Shown here: positions 1 to 6,808 of the stretch, in pieces
Numbering within the stretch: the first letter of the stretch is position 1
How the letters are laid out: every line of letters starts with the position of its first letter
Assembly (NCBI GenBank): GCA_903834765.1
Contig: CAILKE010000060.1
Span: forward strand, 1 to 36,981
DNA: 36,981 bases
Origin: an uncultured Bacteroidota bacterium
GTDB lineage: Bacteria; Bacteroidota; Bacteroidia; B-17B0; Aurantibacillaceae
Direction: 5' to 3'
Position numbers and translations under genes: made by a program
Notes under the pieces: generated by a model
The model's database searches: none
Told to the model about the DNA's origin: nothing
The model's input: the letters and a program-made list of their open reading frames with translations, nothing else

Positions 1-101
1 AAATGACCTTTTTCAATCTCATCAACAACCTGCAGCTTAAATGCTAGACTGTAATCTTTTTGAGTCTTTTTAATAAACTCTTTAATTCCTTTGTTTTTCA
101 T
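1..101 (-). CDS. IS3-family transposase orfA, N-terminal fragment
   Basis: Only the first 33 codons are inside the window; the gene continues past position 1. The protein begins MKNKGIKEF and continues with KKTQKDYSLAFKLQVVDE, then IEKGH. This matches the opening of orfA-type DNA-binding subunits of IS3 transposases in Bacteroidota, where a short basic lead is followed by the first helix of a helix-turn-helix. In the family orfA binds the element ends and is fused to the DDE catalytic orfB by programmed frameshifting. Neither the rest of orfA nor orfB can be seen here. The ATG lies 25 bases inside the proposed element tip, a normal spacing. Identification rests on a short N-terminal match, so it is good but not certain. 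Confidence 0.7.
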   Translation of the reverse strand, partial: MKNKGIKEFIKKTQKDYSLAFKLQVVDEIEKGH

Positions 102-126
102 ATAAGTCAACTTTTGTGTCAACTCA
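1..126 (-). mobile_element. End of an IS3-like insertion sequence (cut by window edge)
   Basis: The minus strand carries the beginning of a transposase orfA. It is preceded by a short leader in which the hexamer GTTGAC occurs twice (plus-strand GTCAAC at 106-111 and 118-123). IS3-family ends begin with TG and orfA starts close behind, so I place the tip near 126, where the minus strand reads TGAGTTGACAC. The exact tip is uncertain by a few bases, and the other end lies outside the window, so no target duplication can be checked. The element sits directly against the small gene that begins at 144. Confidence 0.6.
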
Positions 127-143
127 TTTCAGGACGAGGCAAA

Positions 144-395
144 ATGAGCACTTTTTTTTATGGCTCCACATCAGATAATAAAAGAGAATTTGAAGAAAGA
201 TTATCAAATGCAAACTTTGGTTATTTATTAAAAAGAGTAGGTGTAAAAGAAAAAAGTAAAAGCATTTGGTTATTAACGTATCAACGCACAATACTTGGAA
301 CAAATGAAACATTTAAAATAGAATGCGCATTAATCAAAGATACTTGTAGGGTATATATTGATGAAAAAGCGTGGCAAACAATTTTTAAAAAATAA
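144..395 (+). CDS. Hypothetical protein, 83 aa, next to IS end
   Basis: I do not recognise a family. The reading frame extends upstream to a TTG at 60, but those codons lie inside the insertion-sequence end, so I chose the ATG at 144, preceded by AGGACGAGG. The product is 83 aa, soluble, mixed charged and aromatic, with a basic middle (VKEKSKS) and no signal peptide or membrane span. It ends three bases before the next gene at 399, so the two are probably co-transcribed. The insertion sequence stops about 18 bases before the start codon. It may have removed the native promoter or an original N-terminal part, so the gene could be truncated or driven from the element. Confidence 0.55.
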   Translation: MSTFFYGSTSDNKREFEERLSNANFGYLLKRVGVKEKSKSIWLLTYQRTILGTNETFKIECALIKDTCRVYIDEKAWQTIFKK

Positions 396-398
396 AAA

Positions 399-743
399 AT
401 GAAAATAAATACATTTACCTTAATTCTATCTTTGCTATTAGCAGTTATTATTAGTTACTTTTTATCGAGCTATCAAGTTGATAGTAACAAACTAATCCTG
501 GGCATAGGTTGTTTTATAGGGCTTTTTTTATCCAGCGCCTCAGCCTTTTCAATTTCCTTTGATTACGACAGAACAACAACCTTAACAAGGACTGCATCAG
601 CTGTATTTTTTCTTTTGTATTTGAGTTCTCAAATATATTTTGCAATAACCAATTTTGTCTTACCAACCTATGTGTTGGTTAATGGCAGTTTGATTATTTT
701 ATTGCTCTTAATAATTTATGGTATTGCAAAATCAAAACATTAA
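399..743 (+). CDS. Hypothetical small integral membrane protein, 114 aa
   Basis: No family recognised. The sequence shows four hydrophobic stretches at about residues 5-24, 32-52, 66-85 and 90-110, separated by short polar loops, one of which contains DYDRTTTLTRT. This predicts a compact four-helix inner-membrane protein with a short basic tail (AKSKH). The ATG is three bases after the stop of the preceding 83-aa gene, which suggests a two-gene operon. No catalytic or ligand motif is visible, so no function can be given. Downstream lies the 84-bp tandem repeat. Confidence 0.6.
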   Translation: MKINTFTLILSLLLAVIISYFLSSYQVDSNKLILGIGCFIGLFLSSASAFSISFDYDRTTTLTRTASAVFFLLYLSSQIYFAITNFVLPTYVLVNGSLIILLLLIIYGIAKSKH

Positions 744-1187
744 GTTTTTTAGTTTAATTTTATTTCGTTTTGCTTTCTCATCACAACATGTCGCACGCTG
801 ATCATAAAGAGTCTAACGCTCATTAGTATTGTTCGATTAACAAGGATGTTAATTTGATTTCGCATCACAACATGTCGCACGCTGATCATAAAGAGTCTAA
901 CGCTCATTAGCATAGCTTGATTAACAAGGATGTTAATTTGATTTCTCATCACAACATGTCGCACGCTGATAATAAAGAGTCTATCACTTATTAGTATAGT
1001 TCGATTAACAAGGATGTTTGTTTGATTTATTGATAAATACCCCAATTTTTTAATTCAAATGTTGCTTTCATGTTGTAGGGTGTTTACTTTATTTTTTGAA
1101 GCGATGGAAATTTTTCTAAACAATTTTTCTTATCAATTTTAAATAGCCACACGCGACACGCTTGCTCCAGCCAAGGCTCTAATTATA
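744..1187. other. Gene-free gap holding the 84-bp repeats
   Basis: Apart from the tandem repeat at 779-1030 I see nothing coding. Bases 1045-1187 are AT-rich with a short GC-richer patch at about 1147-1177 that resembles other Bacteroidota intergenic repeat debris. No convincing terminator was found for either flanking gene. Confidence 0.5.
779..1030. repeat. Three tandem copies of an 84-bp repeat
   Basis: Copies begin at 779, 863 and 947, each opening with CATCACAACATGTCGCACGC and ending in a variant of AACAAGGATGTTAATTTGAT. Copies 1 and 2 are nearly identical; copy 3 has several substitutions. The unit is 84 bases, exactly 28 codons, so a stop-free minus-strand frame runs through all copies (749-1045). 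I treat that frame as a by-product of the period rather than a gene: the product has no family resemblance and there is no clear start region. The core CATGTCGCACGC resembles CATGTCGCCCGC in the inverted-repeat element near 2.88 kb. Confidence 0.85.
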
Positions 1188-1922
1188 CTATTTGTGTTTG
1201 AACCAGCAAACAGTGTTTTCTAAATATTTTTTAAACTCAGTATTTACAGGTTTTCCATGTATTACTTTATTGTTATATTGCGTTCTGATCAAATAATTAA
1301 AAGCTCCCATATCACCTGTAAAGGCAGTTTTATTATCTGAATTATATTTTTGATGAATTGCCCATAATTTATTGATAAAGTGTTTCATAATGGTAATATT
1401 CCCACCCATAATTCCACAATTTAGTAAAACACTGTTTGCAAAATTAGATTCGTACATATTATAATCACGAATGTTATTGCGCAAATTTTCAGAATGTTGT
1501 TCCATCCATTCATTATTAAGAATTTTGGATTCGTCTCCACAAAAAATACTAATTGGATTGTCTATATATAATTGTTCAAGAAATGGGTTTTTTAAAACAA
1601 TTACATCAGAGATATCGGTAAAAAATATGTTATTAATAAATTCTGAATTTAGTTTTAGGAATTCATTGTAAATGTAGTATCTGTAAACATTGGGATTAAA
1701 TTGAACATCGTGGTCAATTTTTATAAAAGTAATGTATTCGTTCTGATACTTTTCGCACGTTGCTACTGAACAATTATTATGAAAAATTATTCCTTGTAAT
1801 TTTAATTTTGAAATGGAATTTGCCCAATCTTGAATTATTGAATAATCATCATCAGTCAAAACTGTATTTCTATTTACATCGTAAACTCCTGAAATGTAAG
1901 AGGCTACTATATAATCTTTCAT
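1188..1922 (-). CDS. Glycosyltransferase, GT-A fold (GT8-like), 244 aa
   Basis: Probably transfers a sugar from a nucleotide-sugar donor in surface glycan synthesis. Visible features are an acidic metal-binding-type cluster, FFTDISDVIVLKNPF at about residues 100-114, and NCGIMGG near residue 169. Then come a GDMGAFNYL segment and HGKPVN near residue 223. This order (DxxD, NCGxxGG, late HGxPVN) is what GT8-like and related nucleotide-diphospho-sugar transferases show, although the canonical DxD is written here as DxxD. There is no signal peptide. The ATG overlaps the stop of the upstream GT2 gene by four bases (ATGA), so the two are translationally coupled. The acceptor and donor cannot be told from sequence. 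Confidence 0.65.
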   Translation of the reverse strand: MKDYIVASYISGVYDVNRNTVLTDDDYSIIQDWANSISKLKLQGIIFHNNCSVATCEKYQNEYITFIKIDHDVQFNPNVYRYYIYNEFLKLNSEFINNIFFTDISDVIVLKNPFLEQLYIDNPISIFCGDESKILNNEWMEQHSENLRNNIRDYNMYESNFANSVLLNCGIMGGNITIMKHFINKLWAIHQKYNSDNKTAFTGDMGAFNYLIRTQYNNKVIHGKPVNTEFKKYLENTVCWFKHK

Positions 1923-2566
1923 TGATTTAAGTTCTTTATTTTAACTCTAGCTGTGAGACTATCGGGATTATTTCTGTAGTATATATAGGTTCGCAAATCT
2001 AGTTTTTTAACCATAAATTGCTGCTCAGCTCTCTCATAAAAGTGAGCATCCGCTCCATACATATTGTGAAAATTAAGACTTTTAAAAACTTCTTTTTTGC
2101 CAAATAATGTTGCAAATAATATACAATCATCTACATGTACTAAAGCACTATTATTAAACCTATCAGGAACGTAGTAATCTGATTCTTTATGCACAATCGT
2201 TTCAGTAGTAGAGGCTATTAGATCTAGGTTTTTGATTTCGGATAGACAGGTAAGTAAATGATTCGGCTTGTATTCATCATCAGCATCAATTATAGTTATA
2301 AACTTTCCATTACTTACTAAAACTCCTTTGTTTATAGATTCTGATTGACTACAATTTTTGTGTCTCATATAGGTAATTTTATCCTCATGTTTAATTACAT
2401 AATTAAGGATTTCATTCTGTGTGTTATTATTGCTTCCATCATCAATAATAATTAATTCAAAGTCACTATATTCTTGATTGAGTACAGAATCTATAGCTCT
2501 TTTCACTAAAGTAAAAGGAGTATTATAAACTGACAATATTACTGAAATTGTATACTTGTGATACAT
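1919..2566 (-). CDS. Family 2 glycosyltransferase, 215 aa
   Basis: A GT-A fold inverting glycosyltransferase. It opens with ISVILSVYN, followed by the nucleotide-binding LIIIDDGS and the metal-binding IDADDE (a DxD variant), in the order typical of GT2. At 215 aa it is a short single-domain member without membrane spans. I chose the ATG at 2566. A longer version from 2593 adds nine residues but would start inside the -7-like element TATTTTTG (2591-2598, minus strand). The gene overlaps the next glycosyltransferase by four bases, so both probably decorate the same glycan. No other polysaccharide genes are directly adjacent, which suggests a small transferred or remnant glycan module. Confidence 0.8.
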   Translation of the reverse strand: MYHKYTISVILSVYNTPFTLVKRAIDSVLNQEYSDFELIIIDDGSNNNTQNEILNYVIKHEDKITYMRHKNCSQSESINKGVLVSNGKFITIIDADDEYKPNHLLTCLSEIKNLDLIASTTETIVHKESDYYVPDRFNNSALVHVDDCILFATLFGKKEVFKSLNFHNMYGADAHFYERAEQQFMVKKLDLRTYIYYRNNPDSLTARVKIKNLNQ

Positions 2567-2590
2567 GGTTGTGGTTATTTGTTTTGATTT

Positions 2591-2598
2591 CAAAAATA
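2591..2598 (-). promoter_or_regulatory. -7-like promoter element for the glycosyltransferase pair
   Basis: On the minus strand this reads TATTTTTG, matching the Bacteroidota -7 consensus TAnnTTTG, 24 bases before the chosen ATG at 2566. There is no good TTG -33 box at the expected spacing, so the call is tentative. Confidence 0.35.
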
Positions 2599-2928
2599 CT
2601 ATTTTAGATTAATAACTAAGTTAAGGTAAATAAAAATTTTTAAATAATATAATTATGAATTTTCATACTAAAGACCTGGCTTATTTGAAGATTTTATTCA
2701 TTTCACTGTTGATTGAAATTTGAATGTTCTACAAAGTTTGCCTATAACGTTTTGCAGCTAGAACTTGTGCGGTTTTGGAACACTCGTCCACCTAAACGTT
2801 CAAATAAAGATACTATGTTTCTAGGCATTTGCAAATTGAAAATACTTTTCGCGGAGCGACTTTGAAATTTGCAAATGCTTTCATGTCGCCCGCATAAGTT
2901 TTAGCTTCTGTTAGTGGCAGCGTTTAAT
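2594..2928. other. Gene-free gap dominated by the inverted-repeat element
   Basis: Bases 2594-2739 are AT-rich spacer containing the likely promoter region of the minus-strand glycosyltransferases. The rest is the inverted-repeat element at 2740-2919. No coding potential is seen. Confidence 0.5.
2740..2919. repeat. Nested inverted-repeat element, about 180 bp
   Basis: The outer arms are 2740-2772 and 2889-2919. The left arm's reverse complement begins CCGCACAAGTTCTAGCT and the right arm reads CCGCATAAGTTTTAGCT, 15 of 17 identical, with looser pairing to the tips (GCCTATAACG against GTTAGTGGC). A perfect 13-base inner inverted repeat lies at 2825-2837 and 2866-2878 (GCATTTGCAAATT). The whole could fold into one long stem with bulges. 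This style of element recurs between genes in Bacteroidota. It superficially resembles an integron attC site, but the tips do not fit the GTTRRRY / RYYYAAC core. Its right tip lies at the broken edge of the fibronectin-III pseudogene. Confidence 0.75.
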
Positions 2929-3291
2929 CTTATAAAAGCACATGTAGAAATGGTGGCAAACGCGAGTGGTACAAATGCAGCAAGTATCATCACATAGGCT
3001 GGTATGCAAGTTGCCGCGTCTGGTGGCGCTAATGCCATAACCGAGTTGAGTGTAACTGCAATTGGTAATGGTAAAGTGCAAATACGCGTACCTCGTCAAA
3101 CTGGCGAAAAAGCCTTTATATTTGAAAGCAGTGCAGATAGTAACACATGGGTAGAGTTTGCATCAAGCACCGAAACCAAAGTAACTTTGTCTAATCAAAC
3201 GCCAGGCTCTACTGTTTATATTAGATACTATGCCATTAGTAAAACCGGCAAAAGTGCCTATAGCCAAGTAAAATCGGCAATAGCACTGTAG
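2929..3291 (+). pseudogene. Fibronectin type III domain protein, 5'-truncated with internal stop
   Basis: The reading frame can be followed upstream of the ATG at 3004. It reads AHVEMVANASGTNAASIIT, then a TAG at 2995-2997, then AGMQVAASGG, in one continuous frame. The C-terminal part (about residues 20-95 from 3004) is a fibronectin-III-like domain with VQIRVPRQTGEKAFIFESS, WVEF and YIRYYAISKTGKSAYS. The intact Bacteroidota family carries a longer helical N-terminal half that ends in a segment like AHVEMVAN. That half is missing: coding similarity begins immediately after the inverted-repeat element. Truncation plus a nonsense codon indicate a dead gene. A short product from 3004 remains possible but would lack the helical part. 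A good terminator follows. Confidence 0.7.
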
Positions 3292-3316
3292 GTGTGGTCA
3301 TCTTAATAACAGAAAC

Positions 3317-3353
3317 CAAAAATCCCCATCAATTTATTTGGTGGGGATTTTTT
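3317..3353 (+). terminator. Rho-independent terminator after the fibronectin-III remnant
   Basis: A nine-base perfect stem, AAATCCCCA (3320-3328) with TGGGGATTT (3342-3350), around a 13-base loop, followed by T residues. A-rich sequence in front could let it act on the minus strand as well. Its good condition suggests the upstream gene decayed recently. Confidence 0.75.
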
Positions 3354-3460
3354 ATGGATACAGTTCTCGACTAAGTTTATAGTCAGCGAAGTTGAAGTGC
3401 TTAAACTGACAGTTATCATTAGACTTAGAATTTGACTTTTAATACAAATTGATACCAAAT

Positions 3461-4057
3461 TTATGGAATAATTCGTTCTATAATTTGCTTATTTGAAGTA
3501 ATTTCTTTTCCATAAAGCTCTACATATTTTACGGTTGGTAAACCAAACGTACCTGAATTAACTTCAATAAATATTTTAGATAGTAGCGATAGTTTTCCCT
3601 GTATATTCATATAAGCGCTATGCTTATTATCGGTTCCAGTTTTACTTATATAAATTTTTCTTTTTTTATAAGAAACAAATTTTAAAATATAAGCCTGTTT
3701 TTCTTTATCAATTAATTTAGATTCTAAACCATAAACAAGGTTTTTTTGAAAGTAAGTGAGTTCCTTGTTTTGTCCGCTTTCAGAATATCGAATCCAGTAG
3801 GTATGCACTGGATCTTTTTCATTTACTGTTTTATCGGCATTGTAGTTTATATCATAAACGATAATGTTATGGTTTTCGCTTAACTGAATATAAAAAAGAA
3901 GTATTTCCTTATTTTTAGGTTTATAAAGTGTATCTAAATTTTCTGTTTCATAAATAGGCAGAGGTTTTTCTATCTTAAAAGAAGAAATTGTTAATATGAG
4001 AACCGCAAAAACAGAAAGAAGCGTAAAATTAGATAGATATGTTTTTAATATTTTCAC
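3461..4057 (-). CDS. DUF4833 domain protein, exported, 198 aa
   Basis: The protein starts with a GTG at 4057, giving a short basic lead and a hydrophobic segment at about residues 11-27 (LLSVFAVLILTISSF), a signal peptide or N-terminal anchor. The remainder is predicted periplasmic. It carries the family's conserved block DPVHTYWIRY near residues 81-90, the tyrosine-rich middle, and a late GTFGLPTVKYVELYG segment. I assign it to the DUF4833 family (name from memory of the motif), whose function is unknown. It begins just three bases after the stop of the SMR-type transporter gene, so the two are probably one transcript. Nothing suggests a substrate. Confidence 0.7.
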   Translation of the reverse strand: MKILKTYLSNFTLLSVFAVLILTISSFKIEKPLPIYETENLDTLYKPKNKEILLFYIQLSENHNIIVYDINYNADKTVNEKDPVHTYWIRYSESGQNKELTYFQKNLVYGLESKLIDKEKQAYILKFVSYKKRKIYISKTGTDNKHSAYMNIQGKLSLLSKIFIEVNSGTFGLPTVKYVELYGKEITSNKQIIERIIP

Positions 4058-4060
4058 TAG

Positions 4061-4426
4061 TTAGGTTAATTTAATTCCAATAATTCCAATTAATATTAAT
4101 AGGAAGAAAAAAAGATTAGCATATGAAAAGGATTCCTTTAAAATAATTACATCAGCTATTTTTACTCCTACTAAAGCAATTGCCATCCATACTGCAAAAG
4201 CAGCTGAGGCTGATATCTTTTGCATAGCTTTTGAGAAGAAAAAAATATTGGTCACACCAAACAAAACATATAGCAATAAGGGAAATAATAACAGAAAGCC
4301 CTCCTTCGTAGAAAATATTTGAAGCCAGTTTGTTTTAATAAGTTTCTTAAACTCCAAATATTTTAAACTGTATATCCAACAAATTTCAGCTATAGCGGCA
4401 ATAAATATATAAGTCCAAGAAATCAT
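4061..4426 (-). CDS. Small multidrug resistance (SMR)-like transporter, 121 aa
   Basis: A four-helix inner-membrane protein. The first helix carries the conserved glutamate within AEICWIYSLKY (Glu14), which in SMR proteins couples proton entry to export of cationic compounds. The third helix has ASAAFAVWMAIALVGVKI, matching the SMR signature where the antiparallel dimer packs. The length is slightly above the usual 105-115 aa owing to a longer loop between helices 1 and 2. In the family the roles are export of quaternary ammonium, guanidinium or polyamines; the specificity here cannot be read. It is followed after three bases by the DUF4833 gene. SMR proteins often work as gene pairs, but no partner is present here. 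Confidence 0.75.
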   Translation of the reverse strand: MISWTYIFIAAIAEICWIYSLKYLEFKKLIKTNWLQIFSTKEGFLLLFPLLLYVLFGVTNIFFFSKAMQKISASAAFAVWMAIALVGVKIADVIILKESFSYANLFFFLLILIGIIGIKLT

Positions 4427-4594
4427 CTTTAATGTTTGTTTTCTATCTTGTCTGAATTATAATTTTTTACTTTAATTTTCATCATATTTTCATTTGATGT
4501 AGATTTAAAAAATTTATAATCCAGCTTGATTATATTGAAAAAAGTGATGGAGGAACCGATTCGGGACCTATTTTCTGACATGCGAATAAAACTT

Positions 4595-5491
4595 CTATTT
4601 CAATATTAACTGGCTAACAGTTATATTTCTTAAACGTTTACGAGGCTCTAATTCGCTTTCGTAGACAACTTTAACGCCATCACCTAAAGCAATTTCAATA
4701 TCACGAATATCTTTCATCAATCGTATCATACCACCTATTTCAATTGAAGCTGCATGGTCTGAACCCCACATAGCTCTATCAAGTGTGTAATGTCTTTCTA
4801 AAAAGCAAGCCCCAATAGATACAGCAGCTAATGAAGTAGCTAAGCCTGTTTCGTGTCCAGAATAACCTATTGGATTCATAGGATACATTTGTTTTAAGGT
4901 CTTTATCATATGTAAATTTAATTCAGTTGTTGGGCAAGGATATGACGAAGTAGAATGTGCAATTAATAAATTATCAGTGCCTAAAAATTCTATGGCATTT
5001 TCAATTTCATTTAAAGTAGACATGCCAGTAGATAATATAATAGGTTTGCCTGTTGCTTTAACTTTTTCTAATAGCGCATAATCAGTTAAAGAAGCAGATG
5101 CCATTTTATATAATACCGGATTAAACTGTTCGATAAAGTCTACCGAAGGTTGATCCCAACAAGAAGCAAACCAATCTATCCCTTTGTGAATACAGTATTG
5201 ATTAATTTCTGAATACTCATCTATGCCAAACTCAATTTTTCTTTTATAATCAATGTAGGTCATTTGCCCCCAAGGTGTTTCCCTCAATTTGTTCCATTGG
5301 TCTTTTGGCACACAAATTTCAGGTGAACGCTTTTGAAACTTAACTGCATCGCAGCCCGCTTCAACAGCACCATCAATAAGTTTTTTTGCAATGTCGATTG
5401 AACCATTATGATTAATCCCAATTTCTGCAATTACGTAGCAAGGTTCGTTGCTTCCGATTTTGCGACCGTTTTTTAAAGTTATGTTGTTCAT
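4595..5491 (-). CDS. NeuB-family ulosonic acid synthase, SAF domain absent
   Basis: Predicted to condense phosphoenolpyruvate with an aldose to give a 3-deoxy-2-ulosonic acid, as sialic acid synthases do. The TIM-barrel domain is complete: AEIGINHNG (Glu23), KFQ (Lys51), Lys129, HSTSSYP (His179), GYSGHETG (His213) and LERHYTLDR (His234), followed by GSDHAAS. These match the PEP and metal ligands known in the family. The protein is 298 aa and ends soon after RKRLRN. The C-terminal antifreeze-like SAF domain of classic NeuB (about 345 aa), which puts an arginine into the partner's active site, is missing. It is the last gene of the operon, with its ATG overlapping the phosphatase stop by four bases. 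The substrate is unknown. Confidence 0.85.
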   Translation of the reverse strand: MNNITLKNGRKIGSNEPCYVIAEIGINHNGSIDIAKKLIDGAVEAGCDAVKFQKRSPEICVPKDQWNKLRETPWGQMTYIDYKRKIEFGIDEYSEINQYCIHKGIDWFASCWDQPSVDFIEQFNPVLYKMASASLTDYALLEKVKATGKPIILSTGMSTLNEIENAIEFLGTDNLLIAHSTSSYPCPTTELNLHMIKTLKQMYPMNPIGYSGHETGLATSLAAVSIGACFLERHYTLDRAMWGSDHAASIEIGGMIRLMKDIRDIEIALGDGVKVVYESELEPRKRLRNITVSQLILK

Positions 5492-6000
5492 TTTTTTGGT
5501 TTTTTTAAATTAATAATTAGCTCTGCAAATTCTCTAAAGCAACCATAGCCTCCATTTTGGCCGCATATATAATGTACTTGTTTTTTAACGATATCCATTG
5601 CATCGGCCGGGCAAGCAGTTAAACCAACTTGTTGCATAATTTCTAAATCGTTAACATCATCGCCTATATAAGCAATCTCATCTGAACTTATGTTTCTTAT
5701 TTTTATAATTTCGTTTAGTACAAGGAGTTTATTTTTTATCCCCATATGCAACTCCTTAATATTTAATTTTTCAGCACGTTTAGCAACCGATGGAGATAAC
5801 TCTCCTGTTATAATTCCCGTTTCAACTTCGGCAAGTTTTAAAAGTCGCTCTACGCCCATTCCATCTCGAATCGAAAAACGTTTTAGTATTTCTCCATCAG
5901 CTCCGTAGTAAACTCCATTATCTGTTAACACCCCATCCACATCGGTAAGTAGAAGTTTAATTTTTTTTGCTTTGTTATTTATTTCTCTTTTTGATATCAT
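5488..6000 (-). CDS. KdsC-like HAD phosphatase, 170 aa
   Basis: Predicted to remove the phosphate from an ulosonic acid phosphate, as KdsC does for Kdo-8-phosphate, in the cytoplasm. HAD motifs: DVDGVLTD (nucleophile Asp20, acid Asp22), IITGE for motif II, the lysine region following, and GDDVND for motif IV. The C-terminal NGGYGCFREF segment is characteristic of the KdsC tetramer group. I start at the ATG at 6000, seven bases after the start of a frame that otherwise overlaps the SDR stop by 23 bases; the shorter form gives the normal KdsC length. Coupled by a four-base overlap to NeuB. A KdsC-like enzyme implies that NeuB uses a phosphorylated aldose, unlike bacterial Neu5Ac synthesis, which uses free ManNAc. 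Confidence 0.85.
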   Translation of the reverse strand: MISKREINNKAKKIKLLLTDVDGVLTDNGVYYGADGEILKRFSIRDGMGVERLLKLAEVETGIITGELSPSVAKRAEKLNIKELHMGIKNKLLVLNEIIKIRNISSDEIAYIGDDVNDLEIMQQVGLTACPADAMDIVKKQVHYICGQNGGYGCFREFAELIINLKKPKK

Positions 6001-6004
6001 AAAT

Positions 6005-6808
6005 TTATACAGCTGTCCAGCCACCATCTACTATTAAATTTGCACCTGTCATATAAGCAGATGCATCGCTTGCTAAAAACACAACGGCACCTTTATAATC
6101 TGTAGGTTTAGCCATTCTGCCTAATAAAGTTTTTTTAGAATAATTTTCCGTGAAATAATCATCTTGATTATTTTCTACCCCTCCAGGTGAAAGTGTGTTT
6201 ACACGCACTCCTTTATTACCCCAGTACGCAGCTAAAAAACGAGTGAAATTTATTACGGCCCCTTTTGTGGTAGGATAAGCAGGCGATTTATAAAAAATTT
6301 GATTTCCATCTTTATCTTTATAAATAGATTGATCTGGACCTACAATGCCGTAAGTAGATGCCACATTAATAATACTGCCTGAACCTTGCATAGCCATTGG
6401 TGTACCAAAAATTTGAGAACACAAAAACACTCCGTTTACATTTACCTTCATTGATTTTTCAAACATCTCTAAAGGATAATTTTCGAACATAGATTGATGT
6501 CCTGCCAGTGCAGGGTTTTCAAACATATCGTTAATGGCAGCATTGTTTATTAATATATCAATATATCCAAATTCAGAAATTATTTTATCGCGTGCATCTT
6601 CTAATGACGCAATGTTTGTAACATCAAGTTCTAATCCTAAATGATTTTTCCCTAGCACAGTAGCTTTCTCCTTACATTTATTGCCATCAATATCGCAAAG
6701 CACCACATTAGCTCCTGCTTCAGCCAGTGCCTCGCAATGATGAAATCCTATCAAACCGCAAGCACCAGTTACAATAGCTGTTTTATTTTTTAAGGAGAAT
6801 AAATTCAT
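6005..6808 (-). CDS. Short-chain dehydrogenase/reductase, 267 aa
   Basis: A classical SDR oxidoreductase. It has the Rossmann motif TGACGLIG at residues 14-21 and an acidic residue after the second strand (CDID, about 38-41, favouring NAD). NNAA follows near 88-91, with catalytic Ser151 and Tyr178-x3-Lys182 (YPTTK). It ends with the usual VDGGWTAV. An unusual insertion of about 15 polar residues (IYKDKDGNQIFYKS) separates the serine from the tyrosine and may shape the substrate pocket. In context it probably oxidises a hydroxyl to a carbonyl that the aminotransferase encoded just upstream can aminate, or reduces a keto intermediate; this is inference. The start codon directly abuts the aminotransferase stop. 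Confidence 0.85.
   Translation of the reverse strand: MNLFSLKNKTAIVTGACGLIGFHHCEALAEAGANVVLCDIDGNKCKEKATVLGKNHLGLELDVTNIASLEDARDKIISEFGYIDILINNAAINDMFENPALAGHQSMFENYPLEMFEKSMKVNVNGVFLCSQIFGTPMAMQGSGSIINVASTYGIVGPDQSIYKDKDGNQIFYKSPAYPTTKGAVINFTRFLAAYWGNKGVRVNTLSPGGVENNQDDYFTENYSKKTLLGRMAKPTDYKGAVVFLASDASAYMTGANLIVDGGWTAV

Noticed and set aside
60-143. N-terminal extension of the 83-aa protein from a TTG at 60
   Set aside because: These codons lie within the insertion-sequence end and do not look like an original N-terminus.
779-1030. CRISPR array
   Set aside because: The whole 84-bp unit is repeated, with no unique spacers, and there are only three copies and no cas genes.
749-1045. 98-codon minus-strand reading frame across the tandem repeat
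   Set aside because: Explained by an 84-bp period with no stop in the unit; the product is repetitive, shows no family and lacks a supporting start region.
2740-2919. Integron attC site
   Set aside because: Overall stem-like form fits, but the tips do not match the 7-base core consensus and no integrase is visible. Kept as a generic inverted-repeat element.
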